NCBI GenBank assembly: GCA_009760855.2
Contig: WPIO01000116.1
Location: 840,001-904,000 of the forward strand
Source of the DNA: Cristatella mucedo
Taxonomy: Eukaryota > Bryozoa > Phylactolaemata > Cristatellidae
Length of the DNA: 64,000 bases
Direction: 5' to 3'
Positions 1 through 11,738 of the stretch are shown here, piece by piece. A model generated the notes under the pieces. That model saw only the letters and a program-made list of their open reading frames with translations. It ran no database searches and was not told the DNA's origin. The translations under genes and the position numbers were made by a program. Positions within the stretch are counted from its first letter, which is position 1; every line of letters starts with the position of its first letter.

Positions 1-1320
1 TTGCCAAGGATTGTAGTGGATTGCTGCTTTGAGATTGTTGCCATAGATTCTCGTGTTTTACTTGAGGTTGTACGAGCGCAATTGATTAAACTGACATGAC
101 TGACTTTTAAAAGTTTGCTTTGCAATATGGATACAAAATGGTAATAATGAGAAATCAATTTCAGAGTATTTTTCATTGTATTGTTGTAGGTTGCTGTTAT
201 GGCCAGATCATTGCAGTCGATTGCAGTGCATTGCGGCCGAATGGTCAAGGCAATTGTAATTAAATTGTGCGAGTGCATAATATTCAGAAATTCGGCCAAC
301 TTGCAATCACTATTAGAGTTTAAATTGTGCGCATTTTGGTCGTTTTTTGACTGATTGTTGTAGGTAGCGGTGTTGGCGTAGGCCGTTGAATTTGATTGTA
401 GCACGTTGCTGCAGAACGGTCGAGGAAATTAGAGTGTAATAGTGCGAGTATACAATAAGCGAACAGAAGAGTAGCATGCTATTGTAACTAGAATTTCTGG
501 TATATGCTCCAGGTTGCTTTGCTGCAGATTTCAGCCGATTGCAGCGTATTGTAGCAAAATTTGGCTGATTGCGGTAGGGGACCGGGCCGTTGCAGTTGAT
601 TGCAGTGCATTGCATGTGAGTACGCATTCACAGCGGAGCAAAGTTTTTTAGATTCACTTTTAGCTGAGACTAGTCTTTTCTGTAATGTAAATTAGAGCTT
701 CGTATGCGCAATTTGCGGATTATTTGCAATTTGAGGATTATTTGCAGTGGATAAGAGTTGATTTTGGTATTTCCCGGGTTTTACCGGCAATTACCACTCA
801 GTGCCAGAGTACTCGGATGCATAGTTTGTTATTTCAGGTAGGTGTTAACGCTAAACAGAGCGCTTTGATGCGGAATAAAAACAGGAGTTCGGCGCAATCC
901 ATTTCTAGTCGTTTTTTGTTAATGCTTCCGATTGGAGTTGGTTTCGGTATTGGCCCGGGCTATTGCAGGCGATTGCAGAGCATCCCAGCGTGTTTTATCG
1001 CATTGCACAAGAACGGCAGTACCAGTGCAAGTAGAATACTACGAGGAAAACTTTCGAAGGATTCGCGGTCATATGCAATCAAAATAGGAGTTTTTTATGC
1101 AGGATTTTTGTGTGTGTGGTGGAATGCCACGGATTGCTTTTATTTGCAGTTGATTGCGTTGCATTTAGGTACTGGCCGGCCACTGCAATTTATTTCAAAA
1201 GATTTGTTAAGAACACGTAAATGGAATCACGGAAAATTGCATGGGTACATTTCACATGTAGCTAGGTTTTTATTCTAAAGTTTTTGGATCTTTACGAGGC
1301 TGATTTGCAGTGAATTTGAG
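1..1320. repeat. Divergent ~170-bp satellite array, copy a
   Basis: Imperfect units recur with a core like ATTGCAGTCGATTGCAGTGC, seen near 213, 590 and 960 and more degenerate elsewhere. The units are diverged, so the array is ancient or fast-evolving. It continues off the left edge. The same array type appears at 15285-15740 and 22480-24400, where the spacing is clearest. Open frames inside it, such as 724-1278, are not supported as genes. Confidence 0.7.
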
Positions 1321-4300
1321 GCTAACAAAATTGGATTGAGATGGATTGCGATACAAGCCTCCGTCGTTGCAGTTCGTTTGCGTTGCTTTGTCACAAGAAC
1401 GTGCAGGCGCGCAATGGCATACAATTTTGTGAATAGGCAAAGTAAAAAATGTACTACAATATTAACCCAAAATTTAAACTTGGCGACGCCAATTTTGCGT
1501 CAGTTTTAGGCAAATTAGAATGGATTGCGGCAATTTTGTCGAACCCGCCCGAAATAGCTATCCTGTCTGAAATAGATCCCCTCCCTGGATTCCGCTAGCC
1601 CGGCACCCCTAGCTCGCAGTGATATATGAAGGAGCCACGAGTGAACCGTGAGTGAGTTTAAACGAGCATTACCCGTAAAGAGGGGAAGAGGGCTTGAACG
1701 ACAGCGACTGGTGCACATCCGCTCCTCTTTGCGATCAATCATTGGTGGGTTTGTGAACCTCAGCAGTCATAATCTAACTCAAGCAGCTCGCGTGAAAGCG
1801 TGCAAAGAGCGACAGTGCAAGAAAGTAAGCGTGCAGGTCGGCTGCTCAAACCGCCTCAACTAGAAAGCGGCAGAATAGTTTTAGCGGCTGTTGTAGTGCC
1901 CCTCAATTGTGAACCTTGATCTAGATCTATGACATTTGAACTTGAGACAGCTTATAAAGTAGCCGCAGTAAACCGATATCCGCGAGCAGAGAGATATTAT
2001 TTCATTGAAGCAGCTTCTTCTGAGTCGAAAGACTTCTCCGTTTGACCAAACAGCTGATACCTTACGTATCCAGCAGCAAATTGTCGTTGAATCACAGCGA
2101 TTGTCGGCAACGATTGCCCGATTTCTTTGACAGGTGTTGAAGAATCATTAAAGAGACCCTGCTGTTAGAAGTGCGATGTGCTGTTCTCCACTTCCACGCC
2201 AAATCGGACGGCTAAATGAGAAGACTGTACGGAAGGACGACAAGACTTTACGCTGTCCAGGTGCCACCCTGCTATCTCCTCGACTGCGCTTCGTCGCTGT
2301 GCTGTTTAAAATGCGAGGCATGCAACAGGGATACATAATTATTACTGGTTTAAATGATCAATCTTTTCCCGGATGACGCCAACGCTCTATTTGCGCGGAG
2401 GAAATGGGGGCTGTCACTTGTCAGCCTCCGCACTGCACCCGAGTGCAGTGCGAGACAAAAGGCTCTCATTTACCGCCGCTTTGCACTTCACTAGGATTAA
2501 TTACTCAACCGCAACGTAATCACCAGCCTGCAACGCTCTCCTCTCCCGGACAAAGCCATGCCAGCCACAACAGCTGCACAGCTTAACTGAATACAAAGCA
2601 ATTTAGCTTTGGGCCTTGGCTTGTCGCCATGTCGAAGAAAGAAACGCGAAGCGAAATAACACAACATTAAGATCTGCAGAGCAAAAGCTGTCACTAACTG
2701 TCTACGTATGACTAAATTGTCTGGCTAATTTCTTGCCTAAGGGAGACTATTAGCCTTGAGTATACTGAAACTAGCAAAGCAGTTCATCGGCAGTGGGGAA
2801 AGGGTCACGGGGTTGATTGCAAGTAGGCTTGGATGGATGTGGTTCAGCATACGTTTTCAAACCACAACCTTGGCAGGCTATCTAGCAGAAGAGGCGACGA
2901 AAACGGAGACGCATTCTTTTAATTTAGATACTAATCTATCCGCCTAACTACTCATCGACGGTACAGACCAACTAAATCTTGGACACAGCCTTGGGGAACG
3001 TTGCTGGTACTTCACGACCCGGATTGTTGGTTTGAGTTCTTCAGCTGGCAATTATTTATTTTAGCCGGAACTTGATACCGGGCCTCCGAGGCTCGCCTTC
3101 CACGATAGTGCGAGATAGTAATGGTCAAAAATACTTGAACAGATATGAATTAATGCGCCATTTCGACCTAAGCTGGACTTTTAAGATTTTGTCAATATTA
3201 TATTAAGATACATTCTTAAAAGCGCATATAAAGATGTATTCTATAAAGATATATTATAAAAGATGTTTTCTACGATCACAACAAAAAAGCTAAATGCCAA
3301 TGTCTGACTTATAGGAGTGAAAGTGAGAGTAGACGTTAAGGTTTTCCAATTTACAGGTATCATTGGGAAAGCGTAAAAGCATAGAAGCCTTGCAGTCCGT
3401 CACTAGCGCTTGAAGAGGGCAATAAATAATCACTCACTTCACAACTCGAACAGTGTCCTTGGTCAGCACTGTAGAAATCTCGGGCTACAAAGCCCTGCAT
3501 TTGAGGAACAAGCCACGACGAAAAGACTCTAATAAAGTCCAAATAATTAAGGTGGCATCCAGAAACTGTCACTGGAGTATACGCTGAAGAGTTTTAATTT
3601 ACAGCAGTCGCCAATTGGCTACGCATTAGAAAAACTGCGATACTGGCAGAGCGAGGCTTGGCGGTCGTAACCATATTTTTGCGCTGGCCGCAAGAAATCG
3701 TCAATTTTACCTGATTTCTATCGCGTGTATGATATGCTGTCCACCAGAGCAGCGACGCTAGAGACGGCTCAGTAGAACGGCTTTTAACTGAGCCTCAATC
3801 CAGCACAATCTCGGTCAGACTGTGGGAGACGAATAACGCACAGTATAGGTAAGTAAATTGACCTTGCAAAAATAGTACATTAGGATAGCCCGAAAGGCCA
3901 ACGCGGTTGATTCAGAGGAAATGGCTAGCTTTCAATTTCCTAACTTTCGATTGCAGAGCTGACAAAGAATGGGCTATCTAGAAAGAAAGGCTATCTACTT
4001 TGTTTGCGTTGCTCGGTCGATGTGATTTTAATTATTGGCACATAGGGTTAGTCATTCAGGCATGGCTGGCTGCACTGTCTGACACCTAAACATCACAAAG
4101 GCAATGCAACTAAGCACGAAAGTATCTCGCTAATTACCTGCTCAAAGAACGAAATTCGTGACCTCATGGTTAAAAGAATGTCCAGTAGTGACACACGAAT
4201 ACATGCGTGATGAAGGGTCAGCCACACCAACAGGAATGCATGGCACAGAATGTTGGACTACGTCAACTCATTTTCTTAGTACTAACAAGGGCAATGTGGG

Positions 4301-4849
4301 CCGGCAATTGACAGGGGTCCATCAAAAAGAGCAAATGCTACTGAGCAAATTAATATCTCGCTTATCCCAAGTATCCTCGCACCTGCAATAAAACGTCGGA
4401 AAACTGTTTAGTTCCAGCAACTTGGATTGACGTTGCAGATTCCTGGCACAGTCGTTATCTACAGCCTGCTTCACTTATTGTGCGTTTCAGTGCGTTTATT
4501 ACTATCCAAATCAACGAATTCAGTTTCAATTTGTGTGAATTTATTATGGATGGCAGTAAATTGAATTGGCTCCTGCGTGAGTGACTGGTTAAGAAGGATT
4601 TGGCTGAGCTCTGCGTGCATCTGCGTAAGCGGCAGGTTAAGATAGCCACTAGTAGTCAACCCGGACAGGAAATAAGAATGCTACAGAGTTTGCAAATCTC
4701 CTTACACGTTATTGCGAGCCGTTATTGGAAAGTAAGTTAAATAATTGGCAGCTACTGCTGTGCAATTTACGATCTAAGTGTTGCGTTCTTTTGGTTCAAT
4801 GCAGCTAGGCTGTATAAATCGATTTTAAATTACGTCACTTAAACCAGGG

Positions 4850-5085
4850 GCTCAGATAAAGCCATGTAGTAGCCCTGAGCTTGAGCCATGCCGTCGAAGT
4901 AAGGTAACGTTTTTATTGTTAAATATATGCTTTATTTGTAGTTGGTTTATTGCGGCACGATTGCATACACATTCTTCGGCGAAGAAGGCTGAAAATTATC
5001 AGCTGAACATTACGTATCTGAGGGAGTGACACCACTCAGAATTGGCCATAGAAATGTTAACAGTCAATTTTAGTTTTATTATTTC
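4850..5085 (-). mobile_element. LINE B remnant inside D1 copy a
   Basis: This segment resembles 27170-27350, which belongs to a longer minus-strand LINE B copy, and the same position in D1 copy b (20150-20385). Shared features are a GAAGAAGGCTGAAAA-like block and a downstream block around GGGAGTGACAC. It is short, non-coding as it stands, and older than the D1 duplication because both copies carry it. Confidence 0.45.
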
Positions 5086-5111
5086 ATTTTGGCTGTATGT
5101 ATGTATGCATA

Positions 5112-5118
<7 letters not shown>

Positions 5119-5165
<47 letters not shown>
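5119..5165. repeat. (AT)n microsatellite
   Basis: An almost pure AT dinucleotide run. It abuts the 3' end of the minus-strand SINE-3 copy at 5166-5345, as expected for a microsatellite grown from a retroelement tail. Confidence 0.95.
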
Positions 5166-5167
<2 letters not shown>

Positions 5168-5345
5168 ATATTTTACTTGCGCTTGCCCTAAGAGAACTGG
5201 ATCTCAGTCCGGACGCTAGACACACGCCGCGCGGCTCAAACCCGCGACCTCGGTTATCAAAGTGACCACATCAACTTCTGTCAGTTGAGGTGTGCACGTA
5301 AAACCCCCGGCTAAACTTAGGCGTGGTGTTTTCTTAGTTTTGGAT
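5166..5345 (-). mobile_element. SINE-3 (tRNA-headed, LINE A-like tail) in D1 copy a
   Basis: Read on the minus strand, this has a tRNA-like B box (GGTTTGAGCC here, GGTTCGAGCCC in the paralogue at 20460-20640) preceded by GAGGTCGCG. A tail around GTTCTCTTAGGGC follows, and it matches the end of LINE A (GTTCTCTGAGGGC). The (AT)n run follows directly. The copy is degenerate. Its presence in both D1 copies dates it before the duplication. Confidence 0.55.
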
Positions 5346-6115
5346 TGCAAGGCACTTAGCTGGGTTGGCCGACAGCAGTGCACATTTTTATACGTGTACC
5401 GCACGTAAGGAAAGCAAGTGGTCGTATGCAGGCACACGAAACCGTACACAATGGTTAAGGTTAAATGTGTACATCATAGGTATGCAATTTTACACATGTC
5501 ATATTCCATGCATACATATATTAAGTAATATTTAATTATATAAAAGTATAGATGAATATTATTTATACATTAATTTTTACAGGCACACGCGTACAAGCAC
5601 GCACTTGGACTCGCAAATATGCATATGCAAAAACCGGTCAGCGATTTATCCTGCTACCATAAGACAGTCAGCTGAGTGGGTCGGACATGCTTAGTGCAAT
5701 AATAAAAAATGACAACAATCCGCCAGGAATTTAGCCGGATTTGCATCGTGCCAGACGCAATCACTGGACGTGGCGGCAATGGCTGCGTGTTCGTTTGCTA
5801 CGATGCGGATGCCCCGAGTATATGGACTATGAGCTTCACGGCTGAACCTCGATTTGAGAGCAGTGAGCTGGGCAGCCGGATTAAAACTGAGCCGCTTACG
5901 AAATGGCCGCCAGAGGCTGACGCTTGTGAGTAGCACGTAGCAGGCATGGTGCCGTCACAAGAACCAGTGAGGGTCGCAAGGTCCTAGCATCGGAGTCAGA
6001 TGTCTGGGAATAATTCTTATGTGTTCTGTTTTCGTGCTATGAGCTGTCTTTGCACTGCCTTCTACTCTGGCTGACTTTATACCAAGCACGCAGGCTGGTT
6101 ACCCAGAGCTAGAGT

Positions 6116-6915
6116 AGCCAGTAAGCTGATTTTGTGCCATCTGGCTGGAGAAGATTGCTTCTACTGCTAGCCATCACGTCGTATCCTTATCTAAGATTAG
6201 GAGCTGTCTTCCACGGTGGCTTGCAAAACATTTAATTAGCTCCGTAGTTCTGTCTTGGCTCGATTGTTGTAATTCCCATTTGGCTGGGCTGCCCAAAAAA
6301 GCAACTGGGCCACTGCAGCTGGCTATGAATATTGCCGCAAGGCTGGTCTTCAAATCACAGAGGTTTGAGCACGTGTCACCTTTGCTAAAAGAGCTGCGAT
6401 GACTGCCGGTTGATCAACGGCTAAGTAGCAAATTTAGCAAATTTCTTAGGCTGACCCACAAGGTCGGCCACGGCTAGGCTCCTCCATACCTAGCTGAATT
6501 GATGCACTAGTTTCAGCCTCTTTGTGCCTTCAGGTCATGTATGGACACTGAATTAGCTGTTCCAGTCCTCTGCTTGAAGACCGTTGGCAACTGAAGCTTT
6601 GGCTCTGCAGGTCCTAGAACGTGGAATTCGCTTCCACATTTCTCATGCAACGACAACTACTCTCGTGCTGTCGACAACAGCTTGTCTTTTTCTGCGGTCC
6701 TTAGCTGCTACTTCTTAGCTACTCACTACCTTAACTTCTCTCTTGACTCTGCTATGCTTCCCACTTTCTCTGTGTTACGTGAGGGATGAAGTCTGTTGGC
6801 TACCAATGCGTGCTGAAAGCCGCTTAGGCAGCGAGTGCGCTATTCAAAACTCTCCAGCGTAACACCCACATAGTCTGTATTGCTTTATGGAGTTACAGAC
6901 GGAGATAGACTAGAT
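6116..6915 (+). mobile_element. LINE B 3' fragment
   Basis: The plus strand translates, with frame breaks, to the C-terminal region of a CR1-like reverse transcriptase ORF. Recognisable pieces include SWLDCCNSHLAGLP, IAARLVFKSQRFEHVSPLL and the LPVDQR core of the widespread 'LHWLPV' region. The end near 6780-6910 matches the 3' ends of the LINE B copies at 49440-49885 and 61405-61860. Stops and indels make it a dead 5'-truncated copy. Confidence 0.75.
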
Positions 6916-6927
6916 TACATTAAAGCT

Positions 6928-7170
6928 TGTAGGGGGTTTCTGTGATTCGTCCTTTGTGTGCTTATGAGCGCTGGCGGTGTGCACACTGGCACTAATCATA
7001 CTTGCATGCTGACCCTGGGTAGGTAACCCCTAAACATGTTATTCTCGTTTATTTAGCATTCACTAACCATGTGATTGTGCTTACTTTGTAGCAATTGTAA
7101 AGTGTCTAGACAGATATTGAGTTATCTGAGGGCACTATGTGAAATGTTTTATTTTTATCATTATTACACT
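6928..7170 (+). mobile_element. LINE A 3' end
   Basis: This is a 3' UTR and tail of LINE A type. It contains a GTGATTCGTCCTTTGTGTGC block, then TGCATGCTGACCCTG. It closes with the conserved stem-loop (AGTGTCTAGACAGA paired with TATCTGAGGGCACT) and an AT-rich tail. No coding part remains. The stem here differs from most copies by paired changes on both arms. Confidence 0.75.
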
Positions 7171-7860
7171 CATAACCTATATCTACTGAAAAGGAAAAAT
7201 ACATTCGGACTGAGCCAATGCGGTGTGAAACGCGTATGTTTTGTAGGCGATTGAAGATGCAAGCCATAATTGCTGGTAAGGATTTTATGGAATCTAGTCT
7301 TGACGCTAGCACTATGACAATGTTTCCTGTACAGCATAGGTACGTACCATAGAAATAGATTGATTTATCAGAGGTTTCAACGCAAATGAATATGTATTAC
7401 TCATTTTTTATAGTATTTATTATCCGAATTTAGATTCTTCGTAGCATGTGAACCAAACTGGTGTGCAGAGTGCGTGCAAAGGCGTCCACAATGCGGCTGC
7501 TGAGTGGGCCTTCCGCCGTCTAGAAGCAGCAAGTGCGTGCGAGGCGGGCGGCAGAATGGGGAGGCGAGGGCGTGTGACTGTGTATGTGCAAATTTCTCTG
7601 AGGGATTTACGCCAACGGGCGTGCGGGCGGCACGGCTGAGCTCGAGACTCGCTAGCTCCCTCTTATCGTCGTTCTGCATCAGTAAGACAGTGGCGGCCAT
7701 CCCCGAGCGGCGGCGGATGTCCAAGTGGGCACGCGTCGATGCAGCCTGCTAGGCATGCAAAAAGAGTGTGGAGCCAGGCTCAGCGGCGTCGAAGGACTGA
7801 CAGAACGGCTGAGTATCGCTGACGCTAAAATAAAAGCCACCATTGTATTCGGTAAAGATT
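7171..7860. other. No recognised feature
   Basis: Short open frames run in several frames through a moderately GC-rich patch (7440-7760), but none resembles a known protein. No repeat of the window's families was recognised here. Confidence 0.5.
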
Positions 7861-8360
7861 TTTCCACACAGGGAAAACGAGACAAGACGGAAATATTAGT
7901 AGTCTCCATGCAGCTCTTAATGGCACGAGGAGGTCGAAACTGGTGCAGCAGTTAAGCTATGGGGGAGCTAAGCCGTGGCAGGCCTTGCGGTTCAGCGTAA
8001 GAACATTGCTTTGCATCCATTAATAGACAGGCAGCTATGCTAGCTCGTTTAGCAAAGAAGACGCAAGATCAAACCTCTTGAGATTTTCGAACTAGCCTTG
8101 CAGTCATATGCATAGAAAGCTCACTGTTGCCCAGTGGCTTTTTCAGAAGCCTTGCCAAAATTGCAAATTACAATAAAATATCCAGAGACGTAACTAAAAT
8201 CCTAATGAAATTCTTTGCAAGCCACCGAGGAAGACGGTTCCTAATCTTGGATAGGAATTCCGCTTAATGCCTAGCTGTGGAAGCAGTATTCTTAATGAAG
8301 CTTTCAGAAATTAAGGCGGCTGTCGAATACTACATTTAAATGCCGTGCCGATGGCGAGAA
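7861..8360 (-). mobile_element. LINE B fragment, minus strand
   Basis: The plus-strand sequence parallels 25787-26260, which is part of a longer minus-strand LINE B copy. Matching landmarks are the blocks near 7975 (GGTTCAGCGTAAGA) and 8290-8330 (AATGAAGCTTTCA against AATGAAGCTTTTA). It is decayed and has no long open frame. Confidence 0.6.
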
Positions 8361-8599
8361 TGAAAGAAAATTAGGTCGCATAGTGTCGGTTAACTCGAAG
8401 CTGACGTTTGCAAAATTTTCTGAGGGATTCACGCCAACAGCACCGAGAGAGCAAGCCGGATTTTATTCTTGAATGTCTAAGGTTACCTGAGCGGAACAGA
8501 CGGTAATGGGCGTCCTACGAAATAAAATCATATTCAAGCACTCCTAAAGCGAGGCTAATTGCCTAAGGTCTCCGCCATACCAAAGTCAAAGCGTTATGC

Positions 8600-10710
8600 A
8601 AGTGATCATGCTACATGTGCGAAAGAGATTTCATCAAAATAGATGCACCGTCGAACTGCACGCACCGTTTGACAGCTCAAAGGTTAGCTGACTGTGGGCG
8701 CTGCTTAAGCACAAGGTCATCGCCTTGGACAGTTTGTAGTCCGAGAGACTGGTCCATGAATTCACTTTACCGGTATGTAGTGCTGTGGCTTGCACAAGGC
8801 TATTCACTGACGGCTCTATTGGTAAGAGTTTTTTGATGTGTTCGATTGAGGAATTTACAGTCATTGCAGTCACTTTTAGACGGTTTTCTTAGAGACGCAC
8901 GAAAAACTGGGTCAGAGAAGAGTTCAGTGTATATTGTGAAGCGTTTGTCGGTAAATGGTCGCCTGGATCACCTAGGGGCCTACTTCGCTCGACCATCGGT
9001 CTCCCCAGAGCTGGCAACCATTCCCTGCCACTGCAAGCACGTCCTCGCCGGCGCTGAGCAGAGGTGCTCAGTTCACTGGAGCGCCCAAGCGCAGCAGCAA
9101 ATACAGAAATGGTGACCAGTAGCTGGGAGAGGCTGCCTCGTTTTTCTGACAGCTACAAAGGCAGATAATATGGTTGACCGCAGCAAGAGTCATTAAGAGC
9201 AACTGTTTCGTCGGCACGACGGTGCAATGCACAGCTGATCGGAGCAACTTCTCGCGGCGAAGGGCTTCGGTGGAACGATGCTGGCTGAGCCAGCTTGTGA
9301 TAGCGACCTCAAGCTGGCGATGTTTTTTCTCACTTTCGATATGACATGACAGTAGCACTTGGCCATAACTGCGATCGGGATGTATGCGATCAGGACTAGG
9401 CTATATATGTGTGCTCGAATGCCCTAATTGCGACTCGGCAGGAAACGAATTTGGCAGTAAACGTCATAGCCCAAGCGATCAAGCCGCGCCCTCGGGCGGC
9501 ACTAAAACGAACAGGCATCGCAAGAGTAGGGCTTCGAGCTGTGCACGAGCCCCTGGCAGAGTAGCGTGCAGTACGCCGACTGGCGCAGCTCCTTAGTTGC
9601 GGCCGAGGCTACAAGTGCGGTCGGGCTGAGTGCCAACCCACCAATCGCCGTCAGGCCGGTGAGAGCCGCTAGCAGCTGCCGGAAGGCAGCACTGAGCTCG
9701 GCAGACGCTGGAGAGGCGCCCCAGTCGGCTGATGCCCTGGCCGGCGCCGACATTTGGCACGCATGCCGTGTGACCGCGGTTGGAACGAGTTCCTCGTGCA
9801 GACTTCCTTGCGGCTGCGTTTTTCGTACTCCTCCCCTTCTCCATCGCCATTGACGGCAGCTCTGCATTAGCCACGGGCCGATGGCTAGCGCGATATGGAG
9901 GCGAGAAAAGCGGTGTCGGGTGCTCCGCGGCAGACTGCCGTAGATCTAACCGAGTCAATTACTGCAATCTGCACGTGTCGCAGAGAGGCCGCGAGCGACG
10001 AGAGCGTGCATATGCGGACGGAGCATCGAGCGCGCGGCTAGGTCGCGTGAATATCCATGCGAGCAATCGGCTTCTCGCGAGTACGATGTAATGAGGTACT
10101 ATCAGTGCAACTAAACTAGCTAATACCCGTGAGAAATCTCGAGAATTTCGTCTGACACCCGCTTCTTGACCAGTCGTCCGCACACGTTGCCGGCTGCGTT
10201 AGCAACAGACGAACGGCTCCAGCTTCCGGTATTGTTTTCATGTATACTCTGTCTCAGTCTCTCATCACCTTGCCACCATTTTGGCAAGAACTTCTTTTCT
10301 TTCAGCGTCTCGTATATCATACCTTGATAGGTATTCATTCAACTAATACATCGGCTGCAAATTTACAGTCTACTCCAGTCATTTAACCAAACTGGCGTGA
10401 ATCGTGCTCTAAATAAATCAGCTAGCTTTGGAAATGCTTACTGAGCTACGCCAAGTAGTAGCTGTGAAACTCTGGAGGCGGCAGACATAACTTCGGGTGC
10501 AGTGCAGAAAGCTCCAGCTGGCGTAGTGCCGCGGCCAGCCGTCTGAAGGAACCTTATTAGTGTTAGCCATTTTTTTTTATTTCGAACAGTTTAGTGTTCA
10601 ATTTCAATTCTGAGAGTGCATATTAGCCAAATATTATTTTTTTAAATGACCTCCCATTCCAAAGCCTATGTTTTCTTACAGTTGCAATTGCTCTACACTC
10701 ATTCTACGAC
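8600..10710. repeat. GPCR-region duplication, left (decayed) copy
   Basis: This matches 11380-14050 in the same orientation: 8640-8815 resembles 11405-11580, 8990-9753 resembles the GPCR, 10120-10340 resembles 13130-13350, and 10440-10710 resembles about 13760-14040. The offset at the GPCR start codon is 3035 bp. The two copies are clearly diverged, and the left one has lost coding function. Confidence 0.75.
8990..9753 (-). pseudogene. GPCR pseudogene (paralogue of 11739-12788)
   Basis: The minus strand carries a start and N-terminus (MSAPARAS, then SAELSAAFRQLLAALTG, TAIGGLA, KELRQS, CTLL) that align with the intact receptor's N-terminus, TM1 and beginning of TM2. The segment equivalent to about 12310-12590 in the intact gene (TM2 to TM4, including the NRY motif) is missing and replaced by roughly 80 unrelated bases. 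Homology resumes in extracellular loop 2 and TM5 (about 9480 downward). It continues through TM6 and TM7 (RSAVHCTVVPTKQL, AAVNHIICL, YWSPFLYLLL) to a premature stop at 9068, inside the TM7 equivalent. Frame changes and the loss of TM2-TM4 rule out a working receptor. Confidence 0.85.
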
Positions 10711-11379
10711 TATAAAAACACCATGAAGGACTCGCTAGTAACGTTACGTCATTGACGGACGAGCGAACGCATTTTAAACCAACTAACAAACACAGCCTGC
10801 CAGCGAGAACTAAATTCGTCTCTGCCGGCTGCGACGAATTTCCACAGTGCAGTGCAGTTGAGTGAAAATCGAAGTAACACGAAAGTCTACAGCCTAAAGC
10901 TCGAACTGCTCAATGTTTCGTAGCAAACGTCAGCAATGAATCGCATTCAAAATCTCATTCGCTGTTGCACCCACGTGAGTTATCACGCGACTTGGCTCGA
11001 CATGCGACTCGACGTCCACTTAAATCTGCAGCAAATCCAGCGGACGACTGGCTGCACGGAGACCTTATTTGTTTTGGATTTCAAATTGAACTAAGCGATG
11101 GCACTAGTGTATCTATGCAATTTCACTGGTTCTCAATGCTCTGCAATCGGTTTTATTGCGCTTGCAGTGCCTCAGTCTTTGGTTAGCGGTATCGTTATTG
11201 GTTGCCGAGTAGTGAGTTCCGAAGTTAAGGATGTGCAGACCCAAATCTTCGTTGCCATATAGTCGTTAAGCGTAAGCTTGAGACAGCTAATGCATTGTCC
11301 ATAGGCAACCAGAGGGTACGCCGAGTCTGGAACTCGTGCATCTTAAAAAGCAAGCACAAGCAGCATGGTATACAGACGA
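10711..11379. other. No recognised feature
   Basis: Spacer between the two GPCR duplication copies. A minus-strand AATAAA occurs at 11152-11157. It could serve the GPCR gene but is about 580 bases past its stop, so the assignment is weak. Nothing else was recognised. Confidence 0.4.
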
Positions 11380-11738
11380 GCGAGCTACATTTACACGAGA
11401 ATTTTCTTCACTTTAGATTCATCGTCGAACTGCGAGCAGTGAATTGGAAAGTTCAATCGTTAGCTGACCCCGAGCTCTGCTTACACGCAAGGTCGCCGCC
11501 GTAGAGAGTTCACCCTCGGTAAAACTGGTGCTAGGAATTCGCTTTACCAGGCAGTGTTGTGGTTCACACTGGGCTAGCCGCGGATGTCTCGATCAATACA
11601 AACTTTGGACGAGTTCGAACGGGGCATTTACAGCCACTGACGTAACTTGCTGGCAGTTTTTTGGAGAAGAGCGAAATAACGGTCGTAGGGTCGGAGCAAT
11701 AGTCGTTTTGAAGCTTCCCATTTGAGCTAGCCTCTGGA

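Larger units (their letters stand above)
1..6115 (+). repeat. D1 duplicon, copy a
   Basis: This long repeat unit matches 15275-21405 in the same orientation from about base 915 to 6115. Its first part also matches the array at 22480-24400 (bases 1-350 resemble about 23638-24000). Shared landmarks include the block near 1500-1570, the block near 2400-2600, and the block near 5640-6110 that matches 20910-21405. Divergence looks like 15-25 percent by eye. The unit has no convincing protein-coding gene. It contains a divergent satellite array, a LINE B remnant, a SINE-3 copy and an AT microsatellite, so those insertions predate the duplication. The right boundary coincides with the start of a LINE B fragment at 6116. 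Whether D1 is a segmental duplication or a large non-coding mobile element cannot be decided from this window. Confidence 0.75.

Noticed and set aside
724-1278. 184-codon open frame in the satellite/D1 copy a
   Set aside because: It lies in the divergent tandem array. The equivalent frames in D1 copies b and c are shorter and interrupted, and no protein family is recognisable.
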